Source of the DNA: Pseudomonadales bacterium
Lineage (GTDB): Bacteria > Pseudomonadota > Gammaproteobacteria > Pseudomonadales > Azotimanducaceae
Direction of reading: 5' to 3'
Length of the DNA stretch: 46,253 bases
Assembly: GCA_028280225.1 (NCBI GenBank)
Contig: JANQMF010000224.1
Location: forward strand, 1 to 46,253
Every line of letters begins with the position of its first letter. The first letter of the stretch is position 1. The notes beneath the pieces were generated by a model. The model was not told where the DNA came from. It searched no databases and was given only the letters and a program-made list of their open reading frames with translations. Shown here piece by piece: positions 24,348 to 33,467 of the stretch. The position numbers were made by a program, and so were the translations under genes.

Positions 24348-26288
24348 GCTCGTGCCAAAAGCCGGGCGAGGGGTGACAATGGGAAAGCGCCGGGGGAACT
24401 CGTCGAACATATCAGCCAGCTTCAGCAGCACCTGGGCATCACCCTCGATTTCCAACAGTCCTGCTTCGCTCAGGGTTTTGGCGTCGGTTAACCCCAGCAT
24501 TAACCGTTTAAAGGCCAGAGACTGAGTATGCAAGCTGGCCGTGGGGTTGTCGTGTGTTTGATTGTCGTGGGCGTGCAGCACGCAATTACTCAGCGCAAGC
24601 ACCCAATTGCTTGGTATGTCGGCAAAGTGCAGATTCAGATGAAAGGAATGCTGCTCAGCCTTTTCCGGGATCAGGCGTATGGCCATAAGCTGGAATAAGT
24701 TTGCCAGAGGCATGCCGCGGGCAATGTCCTCGTTAGCCTGAAAACGGCTGCCCGTGGGCAGTCCCTGCCGCAGTTCCAGGGCGCCGCACAAATAAAAGTT
24801 GCGCCAGGGGCCGGATTCTGCCTGATAACCCAACTGTTCCAGGGTGTCTGCCAGCAGAGCCCGTGCTTGCCTGTGTTCGGGATCAGCCATCATCACATGG
24901 TTGAGTACCTCCGCTACCCAACGGTAGTCGCCGGCGGCAAAACTGTCGCGCGCCTTCTCCACAACCTGATCCGCACCACCCATGTACCGAAGATACCGGG
25001 GACCGGTTTCACCTGGGGGCAGGGGGTGCAGGGAGGCTGGATTGCCGTCGAAGTAACCCAGATATTTCACGTAAACCGCCCGGCAGTTGTGGTGCACGCT
25101 GCCGTAGTAGCCCCGGTTGTAAAATTCATGGCCAAGACTATCCGGTAAGGTGACCTGTTCGGCAATTTCCTCCTTGGTATAACCCTTGTTTGCCAGGCGC
25201 AGGGTCTGGTCGTGAATATATTTGTACAGGTCCCGCTGCTTCTCCAGATACTCACGCACCGCTTCCCGGCCCCAGGTGGGCCAGTGATGGGAGGCGAATT
25301 GAATCTCAAGCTTATCCCCAAAACGGTTAATGCTTTCGTTAATCTGGCTTGCCCAGGCCAGTGCGTCGCGTACCTGGGCACCCCGTGGGGTATAGACATT
25401 GTGCAGGTGATGAGAGGTAATTTCGGACATACACAGGGCCTTAAACTGCGGCAGGTAAAAGACAAACTCAGCCGGTGCTTCCGTGCCCATGGTCATTTGA
25501 AATTCAAAGGTGATACCGTCGATGGTGCGGGTTTCTCCGGTTTCGCAAACGGTATCATTGGGTTGCACAAAGCCGGTTGAACCCATTGACAGGGCAGCAC
25601 CCAGCCCGGTGGTCACAAACCCACGCGGTCCCGGCCGCAGCAGATTGCCGTACATATAGGTTGCGCGGCGGCCCATGGCATTGCCGGCCAGCACATTTTC
25701 GCTGAGCGCTTCCTTAACAAAGTCCAGGGGGGCAACAACCGGTACTTTGCCTGACTCGGCTTGGTCGTGGCTGATTACCCCCAGTACGCCGGCGTAATGG
25801 TCCGCATGGCTGTGGGTGTAAACCACACCGGTAACCGGGCGTGGCCCAAGGTGTTTGTTAGCCAGGGCCAAGGCGGCGGCTGCGGCTTCGCTGCTGGTCA
25901 GCGGGTCGATGATCACCCAGCCTTGATCACCTTGAATTAAGGTCATGTTGGCAATGTCAAAAGAACGCACCTGGTAGAGCCCCGGGCATACTTCAAACAG
26001 GCCATGGTGCTGAGCGTTTAGCTGGGCCTGGCGCCACAGGCTTGGATTTACGGTATCAGCGGGATTGTTGTTGAGAAATTCAAATTGACTCAGATCGTAG
26101 GCAACTTGACCGTTGTCCCGGCTGATGGTCAACGGATCCTGAGTGGCAATAAATCCCCGTCTTGCGTCGGTAAAACTGCGTTGATCGTGAAAGGGCAGGC
26201 TGTCCAGGGTCTGTTGCTGGGCGTCCTGGGTATGCCTGGTGGCGGGTTTGGCTTGTTGCTGGTCCTCGGTGAGTGGTGTGTAGGTCAT
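24342..26288 (-). CDS. Linear alkylsulfatase, SdsA/YjcS-like metallo-beta-lactamase fold
   Basis: 648 residues. It hydrolyses primary alkyl sulfates to alcohol and sulfate using two zinc ions. The MBL motif THSHADHYAG has His159, His161, Asp163 and His164. Further family stretches are GTEAPAEFVFYLPQFKALCM, EITSHHLHNVYTPRGAQVRD and FASHHWPTWG. A helical middle region (about 440-520) and an SCP2-like C-terminal domain complete the usual architecture. There is no signal peptide, unlike secreted SdsA1, so it is probably cytoplasmic. GGGGGAGAC precedes the ATG. It follows the AGCS symporter by 21 bases on the same strand. Confidence 0.92.
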   Translation of the reverse strand: MTYTPLTEDQQQAKPATRHTQDAQQQTLDSLPFHDQRSFTDARRGFIATQDPLTISRDNGQVAYDLSQFEFLNNNPADTVNPSLWRQAQLNAQHHGLFEVCPGLYQVRSFDIANMTLIQGDQGWVIIDPLTSSEAAAAALALANKHLGPRPVTGVVYTHSHADHYAGVLGVISHDQAESGKVPVVAPLDFVKEALSENVLAGNAMGRRATYMYGNLLRPGPRGFVTTGLGAALSMGSTGFVQPNDTVCETGETRTIDGITFEFQMTMGTEAPAEFVFYLPQFKALCMSEITSHHLHNVYTPRGAQVRDALAWASQINESINRFGDKLEIQFASHHWPTWGREAVREYLEKQRDLYKYIHDQTLRLANKGYTKEEIAEQVTLPDSLGHEFYNRGYYGSVHHNCRAVYVKYLGYFDGNPASLHPLPPGETGPRYLRYMGGADQVVEKARDSFAAGDYRWVAEVLNHVMMADPEHRQARALLADTLEQLGYQAESGPWRNFYLCGALELRQGLPTGSRFQANEDIARGMPLANLFQLMAIRLIPEKAEQHSFHLNLHFADIPSNWVLALSNCVLHAHDNQTHDNPTASLHTQSLAFKRLMLGLTDAKTLSEAGLLEIEGDAQVLLKLADMFDEFPRRFPIVTPRPAFGTSL

Positions 26289-26309
26289 GTCTCCCCCTTG
26301 TGATACGCG

Positions 26310-27689
26310 TCAGGTGTGTGCGGTCTGGAATTTTGCCCAATATTGTTGGGCGGCCTGTTTTACCTTGGGTGCCAGCATGAGCGAAGAAAACATGGTGGGA
26401 ATAGCCATCAGGGCAAAACAGCCGTCGATTAAGCTGACCGCCGCGGTAATCGGCAACACCGCTGCAATAAGAATAAAACCCACGTAGATTTTCCGATACA
26501 GATGTTTGCGGTGAGCGCCCAACAGGAAACCGGCGCACTGTGCGCCGTAAAACGAATAGGTAAAGATGGTGGTGGCGGCAAAACACAGGACACAGATAAA
26601 TATGATGACGGTGCCCAGTGGCCCCAGCAGTTGGCCAAACGCCGCGGCGGTGAGGGTGACACCGGTTGCCGCCGGATGTTCCCACACCCCGGAAACCAGA
26701 ATGACCAGTGCGGTTGCGGTACAAATTAACAGGGTATCAACAACAGGCCCCAGCATGGCGACCAGCCCTTCGCGAATAGGCTCGTTGGTACGTACGGCAC
26801 CGTGAGCAAGAGATTCTGTACCCATGCCTGCCTCGTTGCTGTATGCCCCCCGTCTGACACCATAAAGGATCAGGCTTAACAGACTGCCCCCGGCAACCGC
26901 TTCGCCGCTGAAGGCATCGCGCAGTATCAGTTGGAACGCTGCACCCGCCTGCTCCAGGTTCAGTGCCAGGGCGATTACCGCCGCACCCAGGTAAAGTAAA
27001 GACATAGTGGGAACCACCTGCCTGGCGACACTGGCGATGCGTTGTAAGCCGCCGAAAATAATGGATCCCGTAATGGCGGCCAGGACCACGCCGCTGGCCA
27101 GATTATAGTAGACCGGGTCCGTGGTTGGGGCCAGCCAGCCCTGTTCGACAAATACCAGGTCGCGGAAAATCTGAATCAGCTGGTTACTTTGCAGGGCAGG
27201 TAGGCAACCAATCATGCCGACCCCGGCAAACCAGTAGGCGAGGAAGTGATATTTTTTCGGCAACCCTTCGCGAATCACATACATGGGGCCACCCTGGAGT
27301 TGTCCTGCTGAGTCCCGGCCCCGGTACATGACGGCCAGGGAACAGGTAAAAAATTTGGTGGCCATGCCGATGATGGCGGTCACCCACATCCAGAAGATGG
27401 CTCCGGGTCCGGCAATGGTCAGGGCCAGAGCCACCCCGGCAATGTTGCCCATGCCGATGGTGCCTGCCAGGGCTGCGGACAGTGCCTTGGCGTGATTGAT
27501 ATGCCCCGGGTCGTCCGGGTTGTTATATGTGCCCCGCACAATGTTGACGGCATGGCCCAGATAGCGAAACGGGGTAAACCGGGAAATAACCAGAAAGGCA
27601 AAACCACCACCCAGCAGCAGGACCAGCAGCCAGGGTCCCCAGGCCAGGTCGGCAAATGTCGTGGTGGCGACATTGATGGCGTCAATCAT
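26310..27689 (-). CDS. Alanine/glycine:cation symporter (AGCS family)
   Basis: 459 residues with about 11 membrane segments. Family signatures: LSAALAGTIGMGNIAGVALA, GAIFWMWVTAIIGMATKFF, GGPMYVIREGLPKKY and RGAYSNEAGMGTESLAHGAV. It imports small neutral amino acids with sodium or protons. First of two genes read left, with the alkylsulfatase 21 bases downstream. That pairing is unusual and suggests an imported amino-acid-like compound, for example a taurine or sulfated surfactant derivative, but this is speculation; a general alanine carrier is the safer reading. Confidence 0.93.
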   Translation of the reverse strand: MIDAINVATTTFADLAWGPWLLVLLLGGGFAFLVISRFTPFRYLGHAVNIVRGTYNNPDDPGHINHAKALSAALAGTIGMGNIAGVALALTIAGPGAIFWMWVTAIIGMATKFFTCSLAVMYRGRDSAGQLQGGPMYVIREGLPKKYHFLAYWFAGVGMIGCLPALQSNQLIQIFRDLVFVEQGWLAPTTDPVYYNLASGVVLAAITGSIIFGGLQRIASVARQVVPTMSLLYLGAAVIALALNLEQAGAAFQLILRDAFSGEAVAGGSLLSLILYGVRRGAYSNEAGMGTESLAHGAVRTNEPIREGLVAMLGPVVDTLLICTATALVILVSGVWEHPAATGVTLTAAAFGQLLGPLGTVIIFICVLCFAATTIFTYSFYGAQCAGFLLGAHRKHLYRKIYVGFILIAAVLPITAAVSLIDGCFALMAIPTMFSSLMLAPKVKQAAQQYWAKFQTAHT

Positions 27690-27883
27690 GTTTTTGGTAC
27701 ACAGTCAGCAAGGGGTCAGGGTAAACGTTTCCCGGACCCGGTGCATCACGGCTTGAGTCAATGGTAATTATGTTGACTTTTTTGGTCGCCATTAAGCGAG
27801 CTTCCGCTACCGTTGGTCGGGTCCGTCTGGTGTGGCCCCGGGGTTCTGCTATGTTGGTTGCGGTGACCCATGGGTAGTGAGCG

Positions 27884-28738
27884 ATGTCACAGACTGGTGT
27901 AAAAGTTGACAGTGTAGACATTAACGAAGGTGTGCTGGGCAAGGTATCCGCCTACGTGGATACCTATACGCCTTCGCTTCTGCATGCCCTGCCGCGCCAG
28001 GAGGCGCGTCAGGCCGCAGGGTTAAACCCAACAGCGCTTGCCGGGACCAAGGGTGAAGATTTGTGGACGGGGTATGAGTTTTCCTGGCTGGATACCCAGG
28101 GTAAACCTCTGGTTGCAGGCCTGCGTCTGGGTGTACCTTGCCAGTCCGCAGCCATAGTGGAAAGCAAATCCCTGAAGCTTTATCTGAACAGCTATGCGCA
28201 AACCAAGTTTGAGACCCATGCGGATGTGTTGCGCACCCTGGACCGGGATCTGTCCCTGGCGTTTCGCTCACCCATTTTGGTGGAATTGCTGGAATTGTCG
28301 CAGCTTAATGTAGCGGTGCAGCGGTTGGGGGGGATCTGCCTGGATGATTTGGATGTTTTTATAAAGACCTACGAACGCGATGTAGACTTGTTGGAAATGG
28401 AGATGGACCAGGTGGTGGTGAAGGAAGCGTTGTTCACCAATGTGTTCCGCAGCCTGTGCCCGGTTACCGGCCAGCCGGATTGGGCGTCGGTGCTGGTTGA
28501 CTACGTTGGCCCGGCCATCAACCGGGCCAGTTTGTTTAAGTATCTGGTCTCTTATCGCTGCCATCAGGCTTTTCACGAAACCACCATTGAACAGATCTTT
28601 ACCGATATTCTAAACGTGTGCCAGCCGCAGCGGCTATCGGTCTACGGGCGCTTCCAGCGCCGCGGTGGGCTGGATATTAATCCCTTCCGTTCTACACACG
28701 AAGACAGCGCCCCGGTGACGCGCCTGCCCCGACAGTAA
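27884..28738 (+). CDS. queF: NADPH-dependent 7-cyano-7-deazaguanine reductase QueF (long form)
   Basis: 284 residues. It reduces preQ0 to preQ1 in queuosine tRNA modification. The bimodular T-fold is visible: the N-terminal half has ESKSLKLYLNSYAQTKF with the substrate Glu, and the C-terminal half has SLCPVTGQPDWASV. Cys192 and Asp199 there have the same spacing as Cys190 and Asp197 of the E. coli enzyme. The length is that of the gammaproteobacterial type. It has its own 194-base upstream gap shared with the AGCS gene. No preQ1 riboswitch could be seen. Other queuosine genes are not in the window. Confidence 0.96.
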   Translation: MSQTGVKVDSVDINEGVLGKVSAYVDTYTPSLLHALPRQEARQAAGLNPTALAGTKGEDLWTGYEFSWLDTQGKPLVAGLRLGVPCQSAAIVESKSLKLYLNSYAQTKFETHADVLRTLDRDLSLAFRSPILVELLELSQLNVAVQRLGGICLDDLDVFIKTYERDVDLLEMEMDQVVVKEALFTNVFRSLCPVTGQPDWASVLVDYVGPAINRASLFKYLVSYRCHQAFHETTIEQIFTDILNVCQPQRLSVYGRFQRRGGLDINPFRSTHEDSAPVTRLPRQ

Positions 28739-28741
28739 CCC

Positions 28742-29464
28742 CTAGTCCCGGGGTCCCGGTGCTATCACGGTTTTTAACCACTTCAGCCAGGAATTGTCCT
28801 GACGAAACAGCTTTTCCAGCTTGTCCATATCTTCAGCAAGCTGGGTATGATTTGCCAGCAGGGATGACCGGGGACGGATTTGCTGGCTGTCATCCAGAGG
28901 TCTGATCACCCGGGCGGGGTTGCCGGCGGCAATGACGTTGGCGGGGATGGAACGGGTGACCACGGCGCCGGTGCCGATGATGCTGTTACGGCCAATCTCT
29001 ACACCCTTGCAAATAATGCAGCCGTCTCCAATCCAGCAGTTTTCGCCTAATTTAACCGGTTTGGTTGTGCCGATGGGCTGGCTGCGGTCGTACAGATCGT
29101 GCCAGTCCGCATCGGTGATATACACGCCTGCAGCCAGCATGGTGCTGGCGCCAATCTCCACACTGCTGGCGGAATCGATACGCACCCCTGGACAAAGCAA
29201 GGTGTAGTCGCCGATGTTGATCTGACCGCCGCCATGTTCGTGTTGCCAGGTGGTCAGGCGCACGGTGCGGTCAGCAGCGGTGATTACGTGGACCGCATCT
29301 CCCATGCTTATATTGTGGCCGTGGATCTTCAGATTCCAGGGTTTCATAAACATGGGTGCAATGCCGAGGTGTTCCAGCTGGGGTTGAATGAAGTGCCGGG
29401 TCCACCAGGATTCAAATATGGCAAGCCAACGTTTCAGCAGATAAGGACGATGATCTTTACGCAA
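28742..29464 (-). CDS. Hexapeptide-repeat (LbH) acyltransferase
   Basis: 240 residues. Left-handed beta-helix repeats begin near residue 45 and include VEIGASTMLAAGVYITDADW, LGENCWIGDGCIICKGVEIG, RNSIIGTGAVVTRSIPANVI and AGNPARVIRPL, the standard xenobiotic/WcaF-type acetyltransferase ending. The catalytic-type His is likely that in DADWHDLYDR. An N-terminal helix (LLKRWLAIFESWWTRHF) may associate with membrane. Start is TTG at 29464; an in-frame stop lies six codons upstream and no ATG start would keep the helix. It converges with queF, the two ends being 3 bases apart. Acceptor unknown. Confidence 0.85.
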   Translation of the reverse strand: MRKDHRPYLLKRWLAIFESWWTRHFIQPQLEHLGIAPMFMKPWNLKIHGHNISMGDAVHVITAADRTVRLTTWQHEHGGGQINIGDYTLLCPGVRIDSASSVEIGASTMLAAGVYITDADWHDLYDRSQPIGTTKPVKLGENCWIGDGCIICKGVEIGRNSIIGTGAVVTRSIPANVIAAGNPARVIRPLDDSQQIRPRSSLLANHTQLAEDMDKLEKLFRQDNSWLKWLKTVIAPGPRD

Positions 29465-29525
29465 AGTGGGTGAAATTTAGTGATGTGCTGGCAGCCTTGT
29501 ACAGGGAAGTTCAGACTGTGGCAAG

Positions 29526-30242
29526 TCAGGCTGCGGATTCTTGTGCATTCTCCATGGTGGGCGGTGGGTCAAGCGCATGATCATTGTCGTCGGCTGGGTC
29601 GGCGCTGGGCTCGGCCGGTGCTGTATCTGTGGTGGCAGCGTCCGCGTGAGTCTCGGCAGGCGTTTCCTCGGCGTTTGCGCTATCTTCCATTTGCTCCTTG
29701 AGGGCGGCGTTTTCCTTCTCCAGGGTCTGGATGCAGAACATCATCTCGCGGCTGTCCTTGGTGTATTGCTGTAGTAGAGCCTTGAGTTCCTCAGAATCCT
29801 CATTGTCCGGGCCACCGGCTTGCAGGGTTTCCAGCTCAGCGCGCAGCGTCTCCACGGTTTGCTCCAGTTCCGCGACTTTTTCGTCTGGATCACCTTCAAC
29901 AGCACCCGCTTCGGTGCTGAGGCCACAGGCCCTGGCCGCGTCAGCCAGGGCCTGGTCAAAGTTATCCTGGGGGTTGATCTGGTGGTTCAGGACCAGTTGA
30001 AGTAGCGGGGCACAGGGGTGCTCGGCAAGGCCGGCGACTTTTTCAGCCACCCAGGTATCCGGGTCGGCGGGGTTGGCATTGTCTGGAGCGTTGGCCGGGT
30101 TCCGATTGTCCTGGAGCAGGGTGATGTGGCTGCGTAACTCCGCATTTTGTTTGCTGATCTGACGAAAGCGCAGCCAGAAAGCCAGGCTGACAGCCAATGT
30201 AATGACAAACATCTGCAGAATTGCAAATATGGTCCATTCCAT
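29526..30242 (-). CDS. Membrane-anchored coiled-coil protein with acidic tail
   Basis: 238 residues. One N-terminal membrane span (WTIFAILQMFVITLAVSLAF), then basic residues, a short domain with two Cys (about 75-105), a coiled coil (VAELEQTVETLRAELETL, SEELKALLQQY, IQTLEKENAALKEQM), and an Ala/Asp/Glu/Pro-rich low-complexity tail. No enzyme domain recognised. The layout fits a scaffold or septum/envelope-associated protein. Same strand as the acyltransferase downstream, 61 bases apart. I do not recognise a family. Confidence 0.7.
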   Translation of the reverse strand: MEWTIFAILQMFVITLAVSLAFWLRFRQISKQNAELRSHITLLQDNRNPANAPDNANPADPDTWVAEKVAGLAEHPCAPLLQLVLNHQINPQDNFDQALADAARACGLSTEAGAVEGDPDEKVAELEQTVETLRAELETLQAGGPDNEDSEELKALLQQYTKDSREMMFCIQTLEKENAALKEQMEDSANAEETPAETHADAATTDTAPAEPSADPADDNDHALDPPPTMENAQESAA

Positions 30243-30406
30243 TGTCTTAGCGCCTGATACCGGGATACATAGCCTTCAGTATAGGTGGTATATCAGCCTC
30301 TGGACGGGCTAAATTCTCAGAAATTGAAGAGCCTGCTGACAGATCATTGACGGTGGTTATCAGGGGCGTTGTCAATTAAATGACTGTCAACTAAATGCCA
30401 TGAGAC

Positions 30407-32509
30407 TCACCGGCTTGTGAGAGCGACTTCTACCGGTATACCGGTCATATGGGACTGGCTGGACAGGGGTTCAAAACTATCAGGTCCGGATGGCAGCAGC
30501 ACATTACAGTTAACGCCGGGTCTTTGCTTGGCCAGGGTCATGCCATGAGACTGACTGTGCCCCCAACCGTGGGTCATGGCCACCACACCCTGCATCAGGT
30601 CGTCGGCAAACTGAACCTGGGCTTCTATCTGGCCATTAACGTTGGTGATGCGCACGGTATCTCCGGCGTCAATTTGACGGAATTCGGCATCTGCCGGGTG
30701 CATGAACAGGTAGTTTCTTTCCCGGTGCCCGCGCTTGAGTTTGTCAACGTTGGCGTACCAACTGTTGATCATGTAAGCATCCCGTTTACTGATGAGCTTC
30801 AGCTGATGGGCCGGTTCGGCCTTTAGCTGCAGAAAAATCTGCTCCATACGGGACAGTGCTTCAGCAAATATTGCCGGATAACAATCGATAAGCTGATCTT
30901 CGGTTTGCACCCGGTCAAAGATATCCTCAGGCGCGGCGCGTTCCAGGGTGATTATCTGCTGCGTACGCAACTCGTCTATGGAATGGCCTCGAGATTTGAG
31001 CATGGCATCTACTCTTGCCCACATATCCGGGTTGTCCGTGTTGTCCAGGGCGGAGTGGTAACCCATGGCCTTGGCCAGGCTTTCCCATATCCACCAGTCC
31101 GGTTTACGTTCGTAAGCGGGATCAACCACCGCCTCGGTAAACTGCACGCTGGGCTGAAATTGTAAACCCAGGCCGGTTACGTTGATGTCTTCGCGTTCAA
31201 AAGCACCGGCGGCAGGCAGTACGTAGTCTGCATATTCCGCGGTGGCGTTGCGGTAGATGTCGATACACACGATCAGGTCGAGTTCTGCCAAAGCTTCGCG
31301 CATGCGCTGTTCACCACCGATGGACAGCACCGGATTGCCGCTGCTGACGAATAACGCCTTAATCGGGTCGTTGGGACTGTCCAGGTAGTCTGCCATCAGG
31401 TTGCCCGGCAAGCTCAAACCCGCGCCGGGTTGGCGAATGGTGCCGTGCTCGGTATCGACAAAGGTTGCTGGAAATTTACGGCCCGAGGCGGCGGCGCGTT
31501 CGTAAAAGCCCAGGGAGTAGAAGTTACCCCCTTGTTTACCCAAATTCCCGGTGAGCAGAGATAACATCTGTACCAGCCAGTAGCCCAGGGTGCCTTGACG
31601 GCCCATATTCACCCCGGTGGACATGTGTACACAGGCACGCGGCGCCTGGGAAAATTCTGTAGCCAGTTGACGGATTTGAGTGGCGCTGATGCCGGTAACC
31701 TCAGCCACCCGGTCCGCCGGGTACTGAGCGACAAAGGCCCGCAGTTCATCCACACCCGCTGCATGTGGAAGTGCCGCGGGGTCGAAACCCCAGGTCTGGT
31801 CTATTTCGTGTAACACAGCCGCCAGCAGATAAACGTCGGTGTCGGGCTTTATTTTTAAAACCTCTCCGGCTGTGGCGGCGGATTCTATTTCTCGTGGATT
31901 AACGTAGATGACCTTTGCCCCTCTGGCTTGGGCCTCTTTCAGGTGCCGCATGGGGTGTGGGATGGACATAAAGGACATATGGCTGACCGCAGGGTTTTCG
32001 CCAATAATGAGAATAAAGTCTGAATGATCGATGTCGGGCAGCGGGTGCAGGGTGCGGGTGCCGTAAACAGCGGCACTGCCGGCAAATTTATTGGCACAAT
32101 CCTGGGTGCCGGAACTGAAAAATTTACCGACGCCAAGTTGTTGCAAAAAGCTGCCCTGGCTGGGGCCTGCCAGGGTGTTAAACGCCCCGGGGTTGCCGCT
32201 GTAAGCGGCCAGGGCGCCGTCGCCGTATTTGGCCTTGATGTCTGTCAGTTTAGCCGCGATTTCCGCCAGGGCCGTGGGCCAGTCTATTTCTTCAAAGCCA
32301 CCCCCCGCTTTGCGCCTGAGTGGATAACGCAGCCGGTCAGGATCGTTGTGAATGTCCAGTCCGTAAATACCTTTGTTGCAGACAAATCCGGCTGATACGG
32401 GATGGGATCTGTCCGGTTGCAGCTTAATCAGCTGATTATCTTCAACGGTGGCGATCATGCCGCATGCAGGCTCGCAGACCCGGCAAAAAGTTCTTTTTTG
32501 AGTGCTCAT
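30407..32509 (-). CDS. Molybdopterin oxidoreductase (bis-PGD, FdhA/NarB-like)
   Basis: 700 residues. An N-terminal [4Fe-4S] site has Cys9, Cys12, Cys16 and Cys44. The Mo-bis-PGD fold follows: YSGNPGAFNTLAG, the likely Mo ligand Cys138 in GTQDCANKF, FILIIGENPAVSHMS, STGVNMGRQGTLGYWLVQML, ALFVSSGNPVLSIGGEQRM, and the C-terminal binding domain RRERNYLFMHPA-like region with QVQFADDLMQGVVAMTHGWG. No Tat signal, so cytoplasmic, and no adjacent electron-transfer subunits. It belongs with soluble formate-dehydrogenase-like or unassigned dehydrogenases; substrate cannot be assigned. Confidence 0.9.
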   Translation of the reverse strand: MSTQKRTFCRVCEPACGMIATVEDNQLIKLQPDRSHPVSAGFVCNKGIYGLDIHNDPDRLRYPLRRKAGGGFEEIDWPTALAEIAAKLTDIKAKYGDGALAAYSGNPGAFNTLAGPSQGSFLQQLGVGKFFSSGTQDCANKFAGSAAVYGTRTLHPLPDIDHSDFILIIGENPAVSHMSFMSIPHPMRHLKEAQARGAKVIYVNPREIESAATAGEVLKIKPDTDVYLLAAVLHEIDQTWGFDPAALPHAAGVDELRAFVAQYPADRVAEVTGISATQIRQLATEFSQAPRACVHMSTGVNMGRQGTLGYWLVQMLSLLTGNLGKQGGNFYSLGFYERAAASGRKFPATFVDTEHGTIRQPGAGLSLPGNLMADYLDSPNDPIKALFVSSGNPVLSIGGEQRMREALAELDLIVCIDIYRNATAEYADYVLPAAGAFEREDINVTGLGLQFQPSVQFTEAVVDPAYERKPDWWIWESLAKAMGYHSALDNTDNPDMWARVDAMLKSRGHSIDELRTQQIITLERAAPEDIFDRVQTEDQLIDCYPAIFAEALSRMEQIFLQLKAEPAHQLKLISKRDAYMINSWYANVDKLKRGHRERNYLFMHPADAEFRQIDAGDTVRITNVNGQIEAQVQFADDLMQGVVAMTHGWGHSQSHGMTLAKQRPGVNCNVLLPSGPDSFEPLSSQSHMTGIPVEVALTSR

Positions 32510-32572
32510 TATTCTTCTCTAAGTACAGCCTCTAAGTGCAACTTCAGGTGGATTGTAACGCTGGGATGACGC

Positions 32573-33361
32573 TTAAAGGAATGCCGGATTAAATCGAATA
32601 TTGTCCTTGTCCAGGCCTTCAGCAACAATCTCCAGTCCACCGGCTCTGATCATCCACTCCAAGCGATGGTCCCGGTACTCCCGCTTAAAACCACTGGCAA
32701 TGGCGGCGGTCATCACTTGTGCGTCCAGTTCCGCGGCATCAGCCTGACGCTTGCAGATGGCAACAGATTCCCTGGCGTTGGCGCGAACCAACCACCCGGC
32801 CAGGGCCGTGCCCGGTTGCGGGTACAGGTTGTACCGGGTAGCGCCGTTAACAAAAGGGACAACGCATATGTCCGCCCAGCCAAACTGTGCGCCATTAAAC
32901 CAGGGCCGACCGGCGAGTTGTTTGTCCAACCACGCAAGCCAGGTACCGATTTGACTAGCGCCGTATTGATTTAGCCGGTTGGCCAGTTCCCCTTCTGCGC
33001 GCTGAAAGAACTTCACTTCGGACAAACCCCAGGTATTGGCTTCGAAGTGGGTGTCTACCACCACCTGCAGCATGCGGGCTTGGGCCCGGGCCGCAGGAGA
33101 CTCCGGCAACAGCGACGGCTGCGGCCACTGTTCTTCGATATAGGCAAGAATAACGCCGGAATCAAAAATGGGCTGGCGGTTGTGCAGCATAAGGGGGATT
33201 TCCCCACGGGGACTGTGGCTGTGGAAGGTCTGGCGTTCAGCTTCGGTCAGGCTGCCAAAGTGTTTAACCTCAAAATCGAGGCCTTTTTCGAGCAAGCCCA
33301 GTTTTACCTTTTGTGCATACGGCGAAAGGGGGTGTTCATAGAGGATGATTTCGTCTGACAT
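32573..33361 (-). CDS. Glutathione S-transferase family protein
   Basis: 262 residues. Thioredoxin-like N-terminus YEHPLSPYAQKVKLGLLEKG with the Ser-Pro-Tyr active-site region, FHSHSPRGEIPLMLHNRQP with the cis-Pro, and FDSGVILAYIEEQWPQPSLL binding the glutathione carboxylate. The helical C-terminal domain has LDKQLAGRPWFNGAQFGWAD. It is a cytosolic enzyme that conjugates or isomerises small electrophiles. Monocistronic by its spacing, between the molybdenum enzyme and the nitroreductase on the same strand. Substrate unknown. Confidence 0.92.
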   Translation of the reverse strand: MSDEIILYEHPLSPYAQKVKLGLLEKGLDFEVKHFGSLTEAERQTFHSHSPRGEIPLMLHNRQPIFDSGVILAYIEEQWPQPSLLPESPAARAQARMLQVVVDTHFEANTWGLSEVKFFQRAEGELANRLNQYGASQIGTWLAWLDKQLAGRPWFNGAQFGWADICVVPFVNGATRYNLYPQPGTALAGWLVRANARESVAICKRQADAAELDAQVMTAAIASGFKREYRDHRLEWMIRAGGLEIVAEGLDKDNIRFNPAFL

Positions 33362-33467
33362 GCTGTACCCGTCTGCGATTCCAAGGCTAGTCTGCCCCTT
33401 TGGCGGGGGGGCTGTAAACCGATGTGCTGCAACCGGAGCAGTTGTCCGGTGTGATTAATTGCGGTGG

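Noticed and set aside
27690-27883. preQ1 riboswitch before queF
   Set aside because: Looked for the short hairpin plus A-rich tail; neither is present.
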